The translations under genes and the position numbers were made by a program. The notes beneath the pieces were generated by a model. It saw only the letters and a list, made by a program, of their open reading frames with translations. It had not been told where the DNA came from and did not search any database. Shown here piece after piece: positions 15,168 to 24,158 of a stretch of 64,000 nt of DNA (position 1 is its first letter; each line of letters begins with the position of its first letter). This stretch comes from an uncultured Porphyromonadaceae bacterium (GTDB taxonomy: Bacteria; Bacteroidota; Bacteroidia; Bacteroidales; Muribaculaceae): contig CABUWI010000002.1 in assembly GCA_902495245.1 (NCBI GenBank), positions 1 through 64,000 of the forward strand, written 5' to 3'.

Positions 15168-17311
15168 GAATCCCGACCACAGACCTGCCCTCTATTATCG
15201 GTGCGGACCTCAACATTGCCCGCAAACAGGTCAATGCCGTAATCAAACTGCTTGACGACGGCGCAACCGTTCCCTTCATTGCCCGCTATCGCAAGGAAGC
15301 GACCGGCGAACTTGACGAAAAACAGATTTTCTTGATTTCCACGCGGCTGGCCGCGTTGCGCGACTATCTGAAGCGCCGTGAATTCGTGGTGGAGCAGATT
15401 AAGGCGGCCGGAGCTCTGACACCCGAGCTGGCCGACAGGATTGAACACACGCTCGATGCGGCCACGCTCGAAGATATTTATCTGCCTTACAAGCCCAAAC
15501 GACGCACCCGCGCTGAAATGGCACGCGAGCGCGGACTCGAACCCCTGGCCAAAATCATCATGGGTCAGAATGCCGGCGGCCTGAAGCAGATTGCCGCGCG
15601 CTATGTCGGCGCCGAGGTGCCTACGGCCGATGAGGCTCTTGCCGGCGCCCAGGACATCATTGCCGAATGGATGAGCGAAAACGAAAAAGTGCGCAACCTT
15701 GTGCGCTCAAAGTTCCAGCGCGGCGCGGTGTTCTCCACCTCCCGCGTCAAGGGCGCCGACGACCCCAAGGAGCTCTACGCCGGCTTCTACGATTATTCCC
15801 AGCCGCTGCGCCTTGTCCCCTCCCACCGCTATCTGGCCGCGCGCCGCGGTCAGGAGGCCGGCATATTGAAAGTGGCCATCACCATCAACGACGACGAGAT
15901 GATTGAGCGTCTCGGCCGCTTCTTCGTCAAACCGGGCGCCACCGGCGAGTGTGCCGATGCCGTCGCCGCCGCCGTGCGCGACTGCTATCGCCGCCTGCTG
16001 CGCCCTTCGATTGAAAACGAAGTCGCCGCCATGGCCAAAGAAAAGGCCGACAAGGCGGCCATCGACATGTTTGCCGACAATCTGCGCCAGTTGCTCATGG
16101 CGCCCCCCATGTTCGGCAAGCGCGTAATGGGCATCGACCCCGGCTTCAAAAGCGGCTGCAAGGTCGTGTGTCTCGACGAGCAGGGCGCTCTTCTGGCCAA
16201 CGAGGTCTTCTATCTCGACGACCCCCACGGCGCCACCTACATGCTCTGCTCCATGGTCAGCGACTTCGGCATCGATGTCATAGCCATCGGCAGCGGCACG
16301 GCCGGACGCGAAACCGAACGCTTCCTCTCGTCGCTGCGCTATCCGCGCAAGGTGCAGCTCGCCATGGTCAACGAAGACGGCGCCTCGGTCTATTCGGCCT
16401 CCGACGTGGCCCGCGAGGAGTTTCCCGACAAGGACATCACCGTGCGCGGCGCCGTGAGCATCGGCCGCCGTCTGCTTGACCCCCTGGCCGAACTGGTGAA
16501 AATCGACCCCAAGAGCATCGGCGTCGGACAGTATCAGCACGACGTCGACCAGCAGAAACTGAAAAGCGCGCTCGACTACACCGTCGAAAGCTGCGTCAAC
16601 TCCGTCGGCGTCAACGTCAACACCGCCTCATGGCCCCTGCTGAGCTATGTCAGCGGCATCGGTCCGTCGCTGGCTCGCTATATCGTTGACTACCGCAACA
16701 CCAACGGCCCCTTCCGCTCGCGTCGCGACCTGCTCAACGTGCCCCGCATGGGCGAAAAGGCGTTCCAGCAGTGTGCGGGCTTCCTGCGCATTCCCGGTGC
16801 CGCCAATCCGCTTGACGACACTGCCATTCACCCCGAGCGCTACGAACTGGTCGAACAGATTGCACGCGACATGCGCACCACTCCCGCCGCCCTGGTGGGC
16901 AATCCGGCTCTCGCCGCCAACATCGAGACCGCCAACTATATTGACAAGACCGTCGGCGTGCCCACGCTCAATCTCATTGTCGAAGAACTCTCCAAACCGC
17001 GCCGCGACCCGCGCGGCGAGGCCGAAAAGACCGACTTCGACGACTCAATCGGCTCCATTCGCGACATCGTGCCCGGCATGGAGCTGACCGGCAAGGTCAA
17101 CAACATCACCGCCTTCGGCGCCTTCGTCGACCTCGGCATCAAGGAAAACGGCCTGCTCCACGTCTCGCAGATGAGCGACCGCTTTGTCAACTCGCCTCAG
17201 GAGGTCGTGAGCATCGGCCAGACCATACGTGCCCGAGTGCTCGAAGTAGACCCCGACCGTGGACGCATCGCATTGACCCTTAAAGGCCTCGGGCGGTCGG
17301 ACCAGCAGTGA
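15164..17311 (+). CDS. tex: Tex family RNA-binding transcription accessory protein
   Basis: 715 residues with full Tex/YhgF layout: N-terminal helical domain (KQVNAVIKLLDDGATVPFIA, ARYRKEATGELDE), YqgF RNase H-like domain around 320-450 (MGIDPGFKSGCKVVCLDEQG, AIGSGTAGRETE), helix-hairpin-helix region around 490-560 (SGIGPSLARYIVDYR, LLNVPRMGEKAFQQCAGF), and a C-terminal S1 domain around 640-712 (VPGMELTGKVNNITAFGAFV ... LLHVSQMSD). It binds nucleic acid and is linked to transcription and RNA metabolism. It overlaps the phosphoesterase gene and the folK-like gene (GTGA). Confidence 0.95.
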   Translation: MRIPTTDLPSIIGADLNIARKQVNAVIKLLDDGATVPFIARYRKEATGELDEKQIFLISTRLAALRDYLKRREFVVEQIKAAGALTPELADRIEHTLDAATLEDIYLPYKPKRRTRAEMARERGLEPLAKIIMGQNAGGLKQIAARYVGAEVPTADEALAGAQDIIAEWMSENEKVRNLVRSKFQRGAVFSTSRVKGADDPKELYAGFYDYSQPLRLVPSHRYLAARRGQEAGILKVAITINDDEMIERLGRFFVKPGATGECADAVAAAVRDCYRRLLRPSIENEVAAMAKEKADKAAIDMFADNLRQLLMAPPMFGKRVMGIDPGFKSGCKVVCLDEQGALLANEVFYLDDPHGATYMLCSMVSDFGIDVIAIGSGTAGRETERFLSSLRYPRKVQLAMVNEDGASVYSASDVAREEFPDKDITVRGAVSIGRRLLDPLAELVKIDPKSIGVGQYQHDVDQQKLKSALDYTVESCVNSVGVNVNTASWPLLSYVSGIGPSLARYIVDYRNTNGPFRSRRDLLNVPRMGEKAFQQCAGFLRIPGAANPLDDTAIHPERYELVEQIARDMRTTPAALVGNPALAANIETANYIDKTVGVPTLNLIVEELSKPRRDPRGEAEKTDFDDSIGSIRDIVPGMELTGKVNNITAFGAFVDLGIKENGLLHVSQMSDRFVNSPQEVVSIGQTIRARVLEVDPDRGRIALTLKGLGRSDQQ

Positions 17312-17682
17312 GCCGCTATCTGCTCAGCCTCGGTTCCAACTGCCCCGGCGCCCCCTCCATGATGGAGCGGGCCGAGCGCTGGCTGCGCCTCACGTTCGGC
17401 GCCGTCGAAAGCTCCGGCATCTACTCTTCCAAAGCCTGCAACGGCGTTTCGCCCGACTATCTCAACATGGTCGTCGCCGTCAGCTCGTCCCTCCCTCCCG
17501 CTTCCGTAGTCGCCCTCGGCAAGGAGTTCGAGTGCCAATGCGGCCGCACCCCCCAGAGCAAGTCCGCCGGCTGCGTCGAGATGGACGTCGACGTCATTCA
17601 GGTTGACAACGTCATTCTCCGCCCCGACGAATTCACCCGCGCCTACTTCCTCCGCGGCCTCTCCCTCCTCTCCCCAATGTAG
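17308..17682 (+). CDS. folK: Short FolK-like (HPPK) protein
   Basis: A 124-residue protein resembling 2-amino-4-hydroxy-6-hydroxymethyldihydropteridine pyrophosphokinase of folate synthesis. LLSLGSNCPGAPSMMERAE, SSGIYSSKACNG and DYLNMVVAVSSSLPP match the FolK N-terminal half. EMDVDVIQVDNVILRPDEF replaces the usual R..DxDxL...; family members are normally about 30 residues longer. The stop codon lies inside the dispersed palindromic repeat at 17679, so the C-terminus may have been trimmed. GTG start overlapping the tex stop. Catalytic competence is doubtful. Confidence 0.65.
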   Translation: MSRYLLSLGSNCPGAPSMMERAERWLRLTFGAVESSGIYSSKACNGVSPDYLNMVVAVSSSLPPASVVALGKEFECQCGRTPQSKSAGCVEMDVDVIQVDNVILRPDEFTRAYFLRGLSLLSPM

Positions 17683-17705
17683 GGGCGCACGGCCCGTGCG
17701 CCCGC
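17679..17705. repeat. Third copy of the 27-nt palindromic dispersed repeat
   Basis: GTAGGGGCGCACGGCCCG then TGCGCCCGC; it matches the two units at 1381-1474 with A-to-G changes kept symmetrical in both arms (GGGCGCACG / CGTGCGCCC), so the palindrome is preserved. It supplies the stop codon of the folK-like gene. Confidence 0.65.
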
Positions 17706-17748
17706 CCTCGGCGCCAAAAAATTTTTTGGCAAATCGGAAATTTTTACG

Positions 17749-17756
17749 TAACTTTC
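17749..17756 (+). promoter_or_regulatory. Likely -7 promoter box (TAACTTTC) of the barrel protein gene
   Basis: One base off TAnnTTTG, and 4 nt before an ATG at 17761 that is out of frame with the long coding region because of a 7-C tract (17784-17790). Confidence 0.45.
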
Positions 17757-17795
17757 GGCCATGAAACACGTTGATACTATTTACCCCCCCAATTT

Positions 17796-20579
17796 TTGAG
17801 AACTTATTTCTTTGTAGTACTGATGGTTATGGCCGCCGCGCGCTCCTTTGCCGCGCAGCCCGTTGAACTCCGCGCCGAGTTCCGCGACGGTTTGACGCGT
17901 GAAAAAATCATCGACGCCGAAGTGCGGATTTTTGATAAAGACAGTGTGCTGTGGCGCACCGTCCGCATTACGGGCGACGAAATATGGCGCTCGCTCACGG
18001 TCGACTCCGTTCCGCGCGAGGGCGGCTATGTCAACGTTACGAAAGAGGGCTATTTCCCGCTCAATCTGAAATATCGCGCCGCAGGACCGCGCGAAGACTA
18101 CGTCAATATCGCGACCGGGGTGATTCTGATGCACCGCGACCCGACCTACCGCCCGCCCAAGACTCTCGATGAGGTCGAGGTGGTGGCGTCGGTGGTGAAA
18201 ATGGTCGTCCGCGGCGACACCATTGTCTACAATGCCGACGCCTTTCAGCTTGCCGAGGGCTCGATGCTCGACGACCTCGTCCGCCAGATGCCGGGCGTGA
18301 GCATCAAGGGCGGTAACATCACGGTGAACGGCAAGCACGTCAGCCAGCTGCTGCTCAACGGCGACGAAATCTTCAAGGGCACCGACAACTCCATGTTGTT
18401 GCAGAATCTCGCCGCCATGACCGTCAAGAACGTCAAGGTCTATCACCGTCAGGACCGCGGTTCCTTCCAACGTGATGTGCCACCCGAAGATTTGCCGCTG
18501 GTCATGGACGTGGTGCTGAAAAAGGAATATCAGATCGGCTTTATGGGCAACGTCGAGGGCGGCTATGGCACTCACGACCGTTTTGTCGGCAGGCTATTCG
18601 GACTGCTCTTCACCCCCGATTCGCGCCTTACGGTTGTAGGCAACTACAACAACACCAACGACGACCGCCGCCCCGGCGATGACAATTCCTGGAATCCCAA
18701 CTGGCAGGCCGCCGGGCGGAGCACTATAGCCACCGGCGGCATCGACTACTATCTGAACGACAGCCGGCGCAGATGGTATCTTAACTCCCATCTCGTTGCC
18801 GAGCAACGCGACGCCGACCTGCAGACTGCGTCGCTCGCCGAGAAATATGTGCCGGGCGGCTCAATCTTCGACCGCAGCACCTCTTCGAGCCGCAACAAAC
18901 CGCTCACGATCTCGACCAGCCACTATTTCAATTTCAAAAACGATGCGCTCTCATTTTCGGTTGGTCCCTCGTTCAAATACACGCGTCAGCGCTCGCGCTC
19001 ACGTTCCGCTTCTGAGATGACCGACGCCGAAGGCCTGCTCAACACCTCCGACATGTTCGCCAACAGCCTGACCCGCATCTACGACGGCGGCCTGATTCTT
19101 CGCTATTCAATGCCCGTGCCGCATACGCCCGACGTTTTTGAAGTCAGAGCCGAGGCCAACTATAACGACAAGCGCACGGAAGAAATCTCCGGTCAGGAAA
19201 TCCGCTACCGGCTTGCTCCCGACGCCGACACGCGCCTCAACCCTTTTCAGCGCCTGCCGGAGCAGACGTGGACGGCCAAGGCGAAGGCGATGTATAACGC
19301 TCAGTTCAATTTCGACGGACTGAGGACTGATGCGCGCCTGACCTATCAGTACGATTATAGCCGCTGCCGCTCCGACCGCGAGTATTATTCCCGAATGTGG
19401 GGCGACGGCGAGGACTCCGAACCGGCTCAGGAGCGCCTCCCCTCAGAACTTGAGGCGGCCTGGCGCCTCGACGCGGGCAACACGTTCTATTCCACCCTTG
19501 AAACCCAAAGCCACACGATAGCGCCCGAATGGTGGCAATCACTTGCCCGTGGTCGCGACGGCTGGCATAAACGCCTGTTCATTCGCCCGACGATGGTCTA
19601 CGTCAGCTCGCGCCTCGATTATCTGCGCAACGGCCTGACCCACCGGCCGCGCCGCAGCGCCTTTCTCTTCACCCCTGACATTTCCTTGTCTATCTGGGGG
19701 CGCTTGTCCGTGGGCTATGAATTGCAACAGGAACTCCCCAACCTGATGCAGACCGTCGACATTGAAGACGCCGCCAACCCGCTCTTCATTCATAAGGGCA
19801 ACCCCGATTTGGCCAACCGAATGACCCACCGCTTCACACTCTCAAGCACCAATAATCAGTTCGGCCGTAGGGTGAGACTTGATTATAGCGCCGAGGCAAA
19901 GATTTTCCGCAACAGCGTAGCCCAAAGCGTGGCCTACGACATGACCACGGGCGTTACAACCTACCGCCCTGTCAACATCAACGGCAACTGGAACCTCAGC
20001 GCCGACATGCGGTGGCAGTTCAAGCCCGGCCGCGACGACATGTGGCTGATTGAGAGCACCACTGACTATCGCTTCGACCACTCCGTCGACCTCATCAACA
20101 ACGCCCGCTCGCTGGTGTGGAACCACAAGCTTTCCGAGAAATTGAGCGTCGACTGCCGCGCAACCTCGTGGCTCACGGTCAATGCGTTCGGCAACGCCGA
20201 ATGGCGCCGCGCGACGTCGCGCATGGCCGGCTTCGTCCCCGTCAATGCCGTCGACTTCGATTATGGCCTGACCCTCCGCTCCGCCAAACTGCCCTACGAC
20301 TGGAGCGTCAGCACCGACATTGCCATGCACAGCCGCCGCGGCTATGCTGACAGTCGCCTCAACGACAATCATCTGGTCTGGAACGCCCGCGTCAGCAAAA
20401 GCATTCTCAAAGGTCGACTCACCTTCATTCTCGACGGATTCGACATACTCGGCCAACTCAGCAACGTAACCTACGAAATCAACGCCCAGGGTCGCACCGA
20501 ATCCCGCTACAACACACTGCCCCGCTACGCCCTCTTCCACGTCATCTACCGCCTCAACATCCAGTCGAAAAAACACTGA
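17796..20579 (+). CDS. TonB-receptor-like outer-membrane beta-barrel protein
   Basis: About 927 residues. A signal peptide (FFVVLMVMAAARSFAAQ) leads to a carboxypeptidase-regulatory-like beta domain (about 20-105), a plug-like domain (VVRGDTIVYNADAFQLAEGS, DLVRQMPGVSIKGGNITVNG, LLLNGDEIF) and a long beta-barrel ending FHVIYRLNIQSKK. The architecture fits the Bacteroidales outer-membrane barrel proteins related to TonB-dependent receptors. No SusD partner follows. The only in-frame starts are TTG at 17796 or an ATG at 17823 that would cut the signal peptide. Eight rather than seven Cs at 17784 would join it to the ATG at 17761. Confidence 0.82.
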   Translation: MRTYFFVVLMVMAAARSFAAQPVELRAEFRDGLTREKIIDAEVRIFDKDSVLWRTVRITGDEIWRSLTVDSVPREGGYVNVTKEGYFPLNLKYRAAGPREDYVNIATGVILMHRDPTYRPPKTLDEVEVVASVVKMVVRGDTIVYNADAFQLAEGSMLDDLVRQMPGVSIKGGNITVNGKHVSQLLLNGDEIFKGTDNSMLLQNLAAMTVKNVKVYHRQDRGSFQRDVPPEDLPLVMDVVLKKEYQIGFMGNVEGGYGTHDRFVGRLFGLLFTPDSRLTVVGNYNNTNDDRRPGDDNSWNPNWQAAGRSTIATGGIDYYLNDSRRRWYLNSHLVAEQRDADLQTASLAEKYVPGGSIFDRSTSSSRNKPLTISTSHYFNFKNDALSFSVGPSFKYTRQRSRSRSASEMTDAEGLLNTSDMFANSLTRIYDGGLILRYSMPVPHTPDVFEVRAEANYNDKRTEEISGQEIRYRLAPDADTRLNPFQRLPEQTWTAKAKAMYNAQFNFDGLRTDARLTYQYDYSRCRSDREYYSRMWGDGEDSEPAQERLPSELEAAWRLDAGNTFYSTLETQSHTIAPEWWQSLARGRDGWHKRLFIRPTMVYVSSRLDYLRNGLTHRPRRSAFLFTPDISLSIWGRLSVGYELQQELPNLMQTVDIEDAANPLFIHKGNPDLANRMTHRFTLSSTNNQFGRRVRLDYSAEAKIFRNSVAQSVAYDMTTGVTTYRPVNINGNWNLSADMRWQFKPGRDDMWLIESTTDYRFDHSVDLINNARSLVWNHKLSEKLSVDCRATSWLTVNAFGNAEWRRATSRMAGFVPVNAVDFDYGLTLRSAKLPYDWSVSTDIAMHSRRGYADSRLNDNHLVWNARVSKSILKGRLTFILDGFDILGQLSNVTYEINAQGRTESRYNTLPRYALFHVIYRLNIQSKKH

Positions 20580-20601
20580 CCCCCAATTCCGAATTTTTTC
20601 G

Positions 20602-20609
20602 TACCTTTG
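20602..20609 (+). promoter_or_regulatory. -7 promoter box (TACCTTTG) of a beheaded gene
   Basis: A TAnnTTTG match 26 nt upstream of an ATG at 20636 that opens only a 27-codon reading frame running into the solitary IS end. Confidence 0.5.
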
Positions 20610-20635
20610 CACTCTATTCCTGATGACAGCCGATT

Positions 20636-20719
20636 ATGAACCAAAAAGAAATTTTATATTGCTGTCCGATAAGACTCGAAAACTACTTTTTAGGATACTT
20701 GCGTTCAAAATCCTCATAA
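20636..20719 (+). pseudogene. Start-only gene remnant interrupted by an IS end
   Basis: A promoter box and ATG open a frame (MNQKEIL...) that enters the IS-type end after about 7 codons, then reads antisense through the end of the HNH gene and stops. It is probably the 5' stub of a chromosomal gene cut when the island arrived. The original product cannot be identified. Confidence 0.4.
20658..20676. repeat. Solitary IS4-type inverted-repeat end
   Basis: ATTGCTGTCCGATAAGACT matches the core of the complete IS's repeat at 10297-10315 with one mismatch. No transposase lies beside it. It ends 6 nt from the stop codon of the HNH gene, marking one edge of the AT-rich defence-like island. Confidence 0.7.
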
Positions 20720-21534
20720 ACAATACGGTTAGCGCCTGAGTTTATCAATCGCTCTCGATGATTGTCATCAACATTAGCATGACACCGTAGGCAAAGACAT
20801 TGAAGATTAGAAATCCTATTATCAATTTTGCGTCCATTCTTGTGATGAACGTGAATATAGTGTTGGTCGTAAGGGTCCGTAATATGCAATCCACAACATT
20901 CACAGGTATATTCGTGCTGTTCACGGATTGTACGACTAATGGTTTCCCAGTCTTTGGTATAACCAAATAAATCAACCTCGATGTCAGTTGCAGAAACTGC
21001 CTCGTCTGAATTCTTCAAGAGTTCAATAAAGTCCGCAACTGTCATTTTCGGATATGCCTCTTGCGCTATTTTGATGCAATGGCTACAAATATTTAGTCCA
21101 GAAACTTGCTTGTCAATAAAATTATCGTCCATATCGTGTACCCACACGGTATCTGTGTTGGCACGACGATAAAGAGGGATTGAGTCGCCATCAGAAAAGC
21201 GATTGATAACATCGCACTTGCGGATATGGGCACGTGGTTTTCCATAGAGAACGAGATGATAGTCTCGTTTGTAAAGGAAAACCTTACGACGTACTCCCTC
21301 GGTGGTTACAAAAATCCCCTCATCGGTAAATTCGATAGCTCCGCTACGAATTTCTTCCATAGTTACGTCGGCTACATCAATAGCCTTGTAACCCTCGGCT
21401 TTCTGAATATGATAGCCTAGAGATGAAAGAAGGGATTTTAGGCCACCGAAAGCGTGGATAGGTGCACCAGAAGCGCAATCATCATAGTATTCCTCCCTTT
21501 CGGGGTCGGGTATGTCAAGTTCAGACCGACTCAT
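20683..21534 (-). CDS. zorE: HNH endonuclease, ZorE-like, last gene of the Zorya-like operon
   Basis: 283 residues. A C-terminal HNH domain (about 208-260) has zinc-binding CxxC pairs and an HH-N core: YTCECCGLHI, IHVHHKNGRKIDNRISNLQ, CLCLRCHANVDD. The N-terminal 200 residues are a domain I cannot name (VFLYKRDYHLVLYGKPRAHI; DTVWVHDMDDNFID; a CSHC pair), perhaps for DNA or target recognition. Zorya type II is defined by ZorA, ZorB and the HNH protein ZorE, so context and domain agree. The start overlaps the zorB stop by 4 nt. AT-rich compared with flanks. Homology of the N-terminal part to known ZorE is unchecked. Confidence 0.78.
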   Translation of the reverse strand: MSRSELDIPDPEREEYYDDCASGAPIHAFGGLKSLLSSLGYHIQKAEGYKAIDVADVTMEEIRSGAIEFTDEGIFVTTEGVRRKVFLYKRDYHLVLYGKPRAHIRKCDVINRFSDGDSIPLYRRANTDTVWVHDMDDNFIDKQVSGLNICSHCIKIAQEAYPKMTVADFIELLKNSDEAVSATDIEVDLFGYTKDWETISRTIREQHEYTCECCGLHITDPYDQHYIHVHHKNGRKIDNRISNLQCLCLRCHANVDDNHRERLINSGANRIVYEDFERKYPKK

Positions 21535-22232
21535 TTGCCGTTTTGTTTAACGAAGTTTTCGAGGACTTCATCTCCAGTGGTCACGATGCGGAACTCAACG
21601 CGACGAGAGAGGTCTTTGTCAATGGGTTTGCCGGTTTTCTGAATGAACTCTCCATTGGAATCAACGGCTTTGCCATAGGAAAGACCATTGGCTGTAAGCC
21701 AAAATTCAAGCTGCCGCTGTTGCTCTGGTGTATAATTCTTATATGCCGGCATATTGCGGAAATATCGGATAACGCTTAATGCTCGCTGTTGCGAGAGCAT
21801 AGCGTTGGCGATATATGGGTCCGGGTCGTTATGAGGAATTGGCACATCGTCAGTGTGCCCCTCGATACGGATTTCTTGAATTTTGTTGGAGAGGGAGTCA
21901 TTCAGGAGTATATTCACATATCGCGGAAGAAATTCATCTAGGATTTCTTGGAAGCGAGGAGTGAGTTGGAATGAGCCGGTAGCGAATAATACAGTCGGCT
22001 CTTTGAATTTCATAGTGAGGTCTTTCCCGATTGCCATTTGCCATTTGAGGGTATCTCCGGCAAACTCTTTTACGAGTTTGTCGTGCATCTCGTTCTTGGT
22101 CTCTACATAGTCGGTCAAAACGGACTGGTTCTTTTGAACGCGACTGATGTAGGCAATGGCTACGAAAAGAAAGATAACCATTAGACCTGTCATAAGGTCA
22201 GATACGGAAAGCCATACGTTCGGTTTCGCCAT
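21531..22232 (-). CDS. zorB: ZorB-like MotB/OmpA-domain stator protein
   Basis: 233 residues. A short cytosolic N-terminus leads to one membrane helix with an aspartate at its start (VSDLMTGLMVIFLFVAIAY, Asp12), the position of the proton-binding Asp of MotB/ZorB; the SDLMxGL pattern is typical of ZorB. A linker precedes an OmpA-like peptidoglycan-binding domain (about 70-225): VLFATGSFQLTPRFQEIL, IRIEGHTDDVPIPHNDP, SQQRALSVIRYF and LSRRVEFRI. With ZorA it should form a proton-driven channel anchored to the cell wall. 2 nt downstream of zorA and overlapping the HNH gene. Confidence 0.85.
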   Translation of the reverse strand: MAKPNVWLSVSDLMTGLMVIFLFVAIAYISRVQKNQSVLTDYVETKNEMHDKLVKEFAGDTLKWQMAIGKDLTMKFKEPTVLFATGSFQLTPRFQEILDEFLPRYVNILLNDSLSNKIQEIRIEGHTDDVPIPHNDPDPYIANAMLSQQRALSVIRYFRNMPAYKNYTPEQQRQLEFWLTANGLSYGKAVDSNGEFIQKTGKPIDKDLSRRVEFRIVTTGDEVLENFVKQNGK

Positions 22233-22234
22233 AA

Positions 22235-23854
22235 TTATCTGCCTTTAATCATTGCCTGAATACAAGTGTCGAGTTCAGCGAGAGTTGTATTCAGACGGTT
22301 ATAGAATTGACGGTCAATATCAGTAAGAGAAGTGTGGAGGGATTGGGCGGTACGATTGAGAACGCCTACGCCGTCTTCAAGACTGCGTTTGGTCCCAGCC
22401 CAAAATTGCTCGTTGTAATCCTTAATCTTACTGATTTCTTCAAGTTTCTCAATGAGCATTTGTACCCCATCAACGAAGTTGCGCTGCTTGCGGACCCATT
22501 CATTGAGAGACTTGGTAGATTGGTCGAAAGACTCCATATTAGACTGTGATAATTCAGCAGTCTTTTGGAGATGTTCAGCTGTCTTGATGAACTTCTCGTC
22601 ATTGACGATAACTTCGTTGAGCGCATCGACAATCTGACGAAGTTTTCCCCCCTCGGACACGAGGGTTTGGGTATCGTCCTTGACGCGGTCAAGAGAGGTC
22701 GAAGTCTCTTCAAAGTTAGTGGCCATTTCTCTGTATTGGCGAGTGAGCAAGGAAATCATTTCCTTGTTCTCTTGCTGCCATTGATTGAGACGTTCAACTG
22801 ACTTATTCAGTTGGTCGAAGTTTTCCTGAATGAGTTTGCTAATAAGAGAGTCCATCTGTTTTTGGAACTCCTCGGTAACTTTTTTCATAACATCCACCAA
22901 TGCTTCTGTATTGCTCTTCTTGAGCAAGTCAGTAAATTCATCGAATTTACGCTCCAGCAATTGATTGGTCTTATCCATAGACTCCTCAATCTGATAAACT
23001 TCCGCATCAAGAACATCTTTAAGCTTGAGGACTTGTTCGCTGATGGTGTCTTGTGTTCCGCTCATACCCGAAAGAACATCAAGAATTTCGGGAACGTGGT
23101 GTGTAAATTCAGCTGTCTCATTCGTTGATTTAGCAACGGCTTTGATAGATTCTGCCTGAGCTGCAGTTGCTTCTTCAAGAGTGCCGATAGACTCAACCAT
23201 ACCGGCACTTGATTCTTTAATAGAAGCAAGTGAGCTATCTTGACTACGTTGTACGATTACAAGTGAGTCAAGAGCGGAAGAAGAAGCCTCGTTAGAGGAT
23301 TTAATGTCGCCTAATGTCGTTGCAATCAGCGCTTGTGAGACCTTGACGTTATCCATAACATCGCCCATTGTACGGTAAAAAGCCTTTCGGTCTTTTTCCT
23401 GTTCTGTCATTTGCTGTTTGAGTGCCCCAATAGCTTCGGCATTAAGGGTACTCATTTGCTGAACTGCTTGGCATATAGTACCTGCGGCTTGGTTGATATC
23501 GGAGACTCCACCGTCTTTTTCGTCCTGCTTTTGACCGATGATAGCGGAGAGTATCATCGAACCGATCATTCCGGCGAGGGAAGTAAAAAACGCTGTCTTT
23601 AAGCCGTCAAGAAGTCCGGGAATGGACTTATCAAGGTCGCCTGAGTCAAAAGCAATAAGCCCCATAGTGATACCGAAGAACGTACCGAGCACACCGAGGG
23701 TCGAAACAAATGTCGGGAAGTATTCTACGATACGACGATGAGCCAGAAGTTTGTCGGTCTTTTTGAATTTGTAGACAAAAAATAAGCACACGAAGAAAGC
23801 CACGGCAATAATGGCGAGGCAAATCCAAGTGGACGGTGGCATTGAGAAGTTCAT
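22235..23854 (-). CDS. zorA: ZorA-like MotA/ExbB-type channel protein with long coiled-coil tail
   Basis: 539 residues. Three membrane helices lie in the first 110 residues (IAVAFFVCLFFVY; TFVSTLGVLGTFFGITMGLI; AFFTSLAGMIGSMILSAII), with the MotA/TolQ/ExbB signature LGVLGTFFGITMGL and the LLDGLKTAFFTS segment typical of ZorA. About 420 residues of charged, heptad-like coiled coil follow, matching the cytoplasmic tail that sets ZorA apart from flagellar MotA. In known Zorya systems this tail relays the phage-attack signal to the effector. The gene starts 1 nt after the envelope-protein gene and runs into zorB. Confidence 0.85.
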   Translation of the reverse strand: MNFSMPPSTWICLAIIAVAFFVCLFFVYKFKKTDKLLAHRRIVEYFPTFVSTLGVLGTFFGITMGLIAFDSGDLDKSIPGLLDGLKTAFFTSLAGMIGSMILSAIIGQKQDEKDGGVSDINQAAGTICQAVQQMSTLNAEAIGALKQQMTEQEKDRKAFYRTMGDVMDNVKVSQALIATTLGDIKSSNEASSSALDSLVIVQRSQDSSLASIKESSAGMVESIGTLEEATAAQAESIKAVAKSTNETAEFTHHVPEILDVLSGMSGTQDTISEQVLKLKDVLDAEVYQIEESMDKTNQLLERKFDEFTDLLKKSNTEALVDVMKKVTEEFQKQMDSLISKLIQENFDQLNKSVERLNQWQQENKEMISLLTRQYREMATNFEETSTSLDRVKDDTQTLVSEGGKLRQIVDALNEVIVNDEKFIKTAEHLQKTAELSQSNMESFDQSTKSLNEWVRKQRNFVDGVQMLIEKLEEISKIKDYNEQFWAGTKRSLEDGVGVLNRTAQSLHTSLTDIDRQFYNRLNTTLAELDTCIQAMIKGR

Positions 23855-23855
23855 A

Positions 23856-24158
23856 TCAGAAATAGAATGTATAGGGTTCTCCGTCTATGACGACAGTATA
23901 TGTTAAACCTTGCATCTTCTTATTATACTTGACATTGAAGAAGCCTGAGTATTCGGTTTCGGCAGGGATTGTGTGCATCTTCACATATCCGTCGCCGATT
24001 TGTTGGCGTATCTGATTTTGAGAGTATGAGAGTTCAGCCATATTCGCTCTTGCCTGCTGGTTGGCGGCATATTGAGCGAGTCCGTTATAGTTATTCGTAT
24101 GCGACTGACCGTAGGCAGTTGTATAGGACGAGCCGTAGGCATTTGCATAGCCGTACAC
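23856..24158 (-). pseudogene. Out-of-frame C-terminal part of the envelope protein upstream of zorA
   Basis: A 100-codon open frame (VYGYANAYGSSYTTAYGQSH ... PYTFYF) continues the Tyr/Gly/Asn/Ala-rich segment and then a compact beta domain (GYVKMHTIPAETEYSGFFNV). It is shifted one base relative to the upstream part of the gene at a GGTGGGTG stretch near 24156-24165. One extra G would join the two into a single protein of about 485 residues. Either a real frameshift or a base-calling error. Confidence 0.6.

Noticed and set aside
20683..23854. Flagellar MotAB or TonB-ExbBD interpretation of the channel genes
   Set aside because: No flagellar or TonB genes are near; the long coiled-coil tail, the SDLMxGL helix, the OmpA domain and the coupled HNH gene fit Zorya better.
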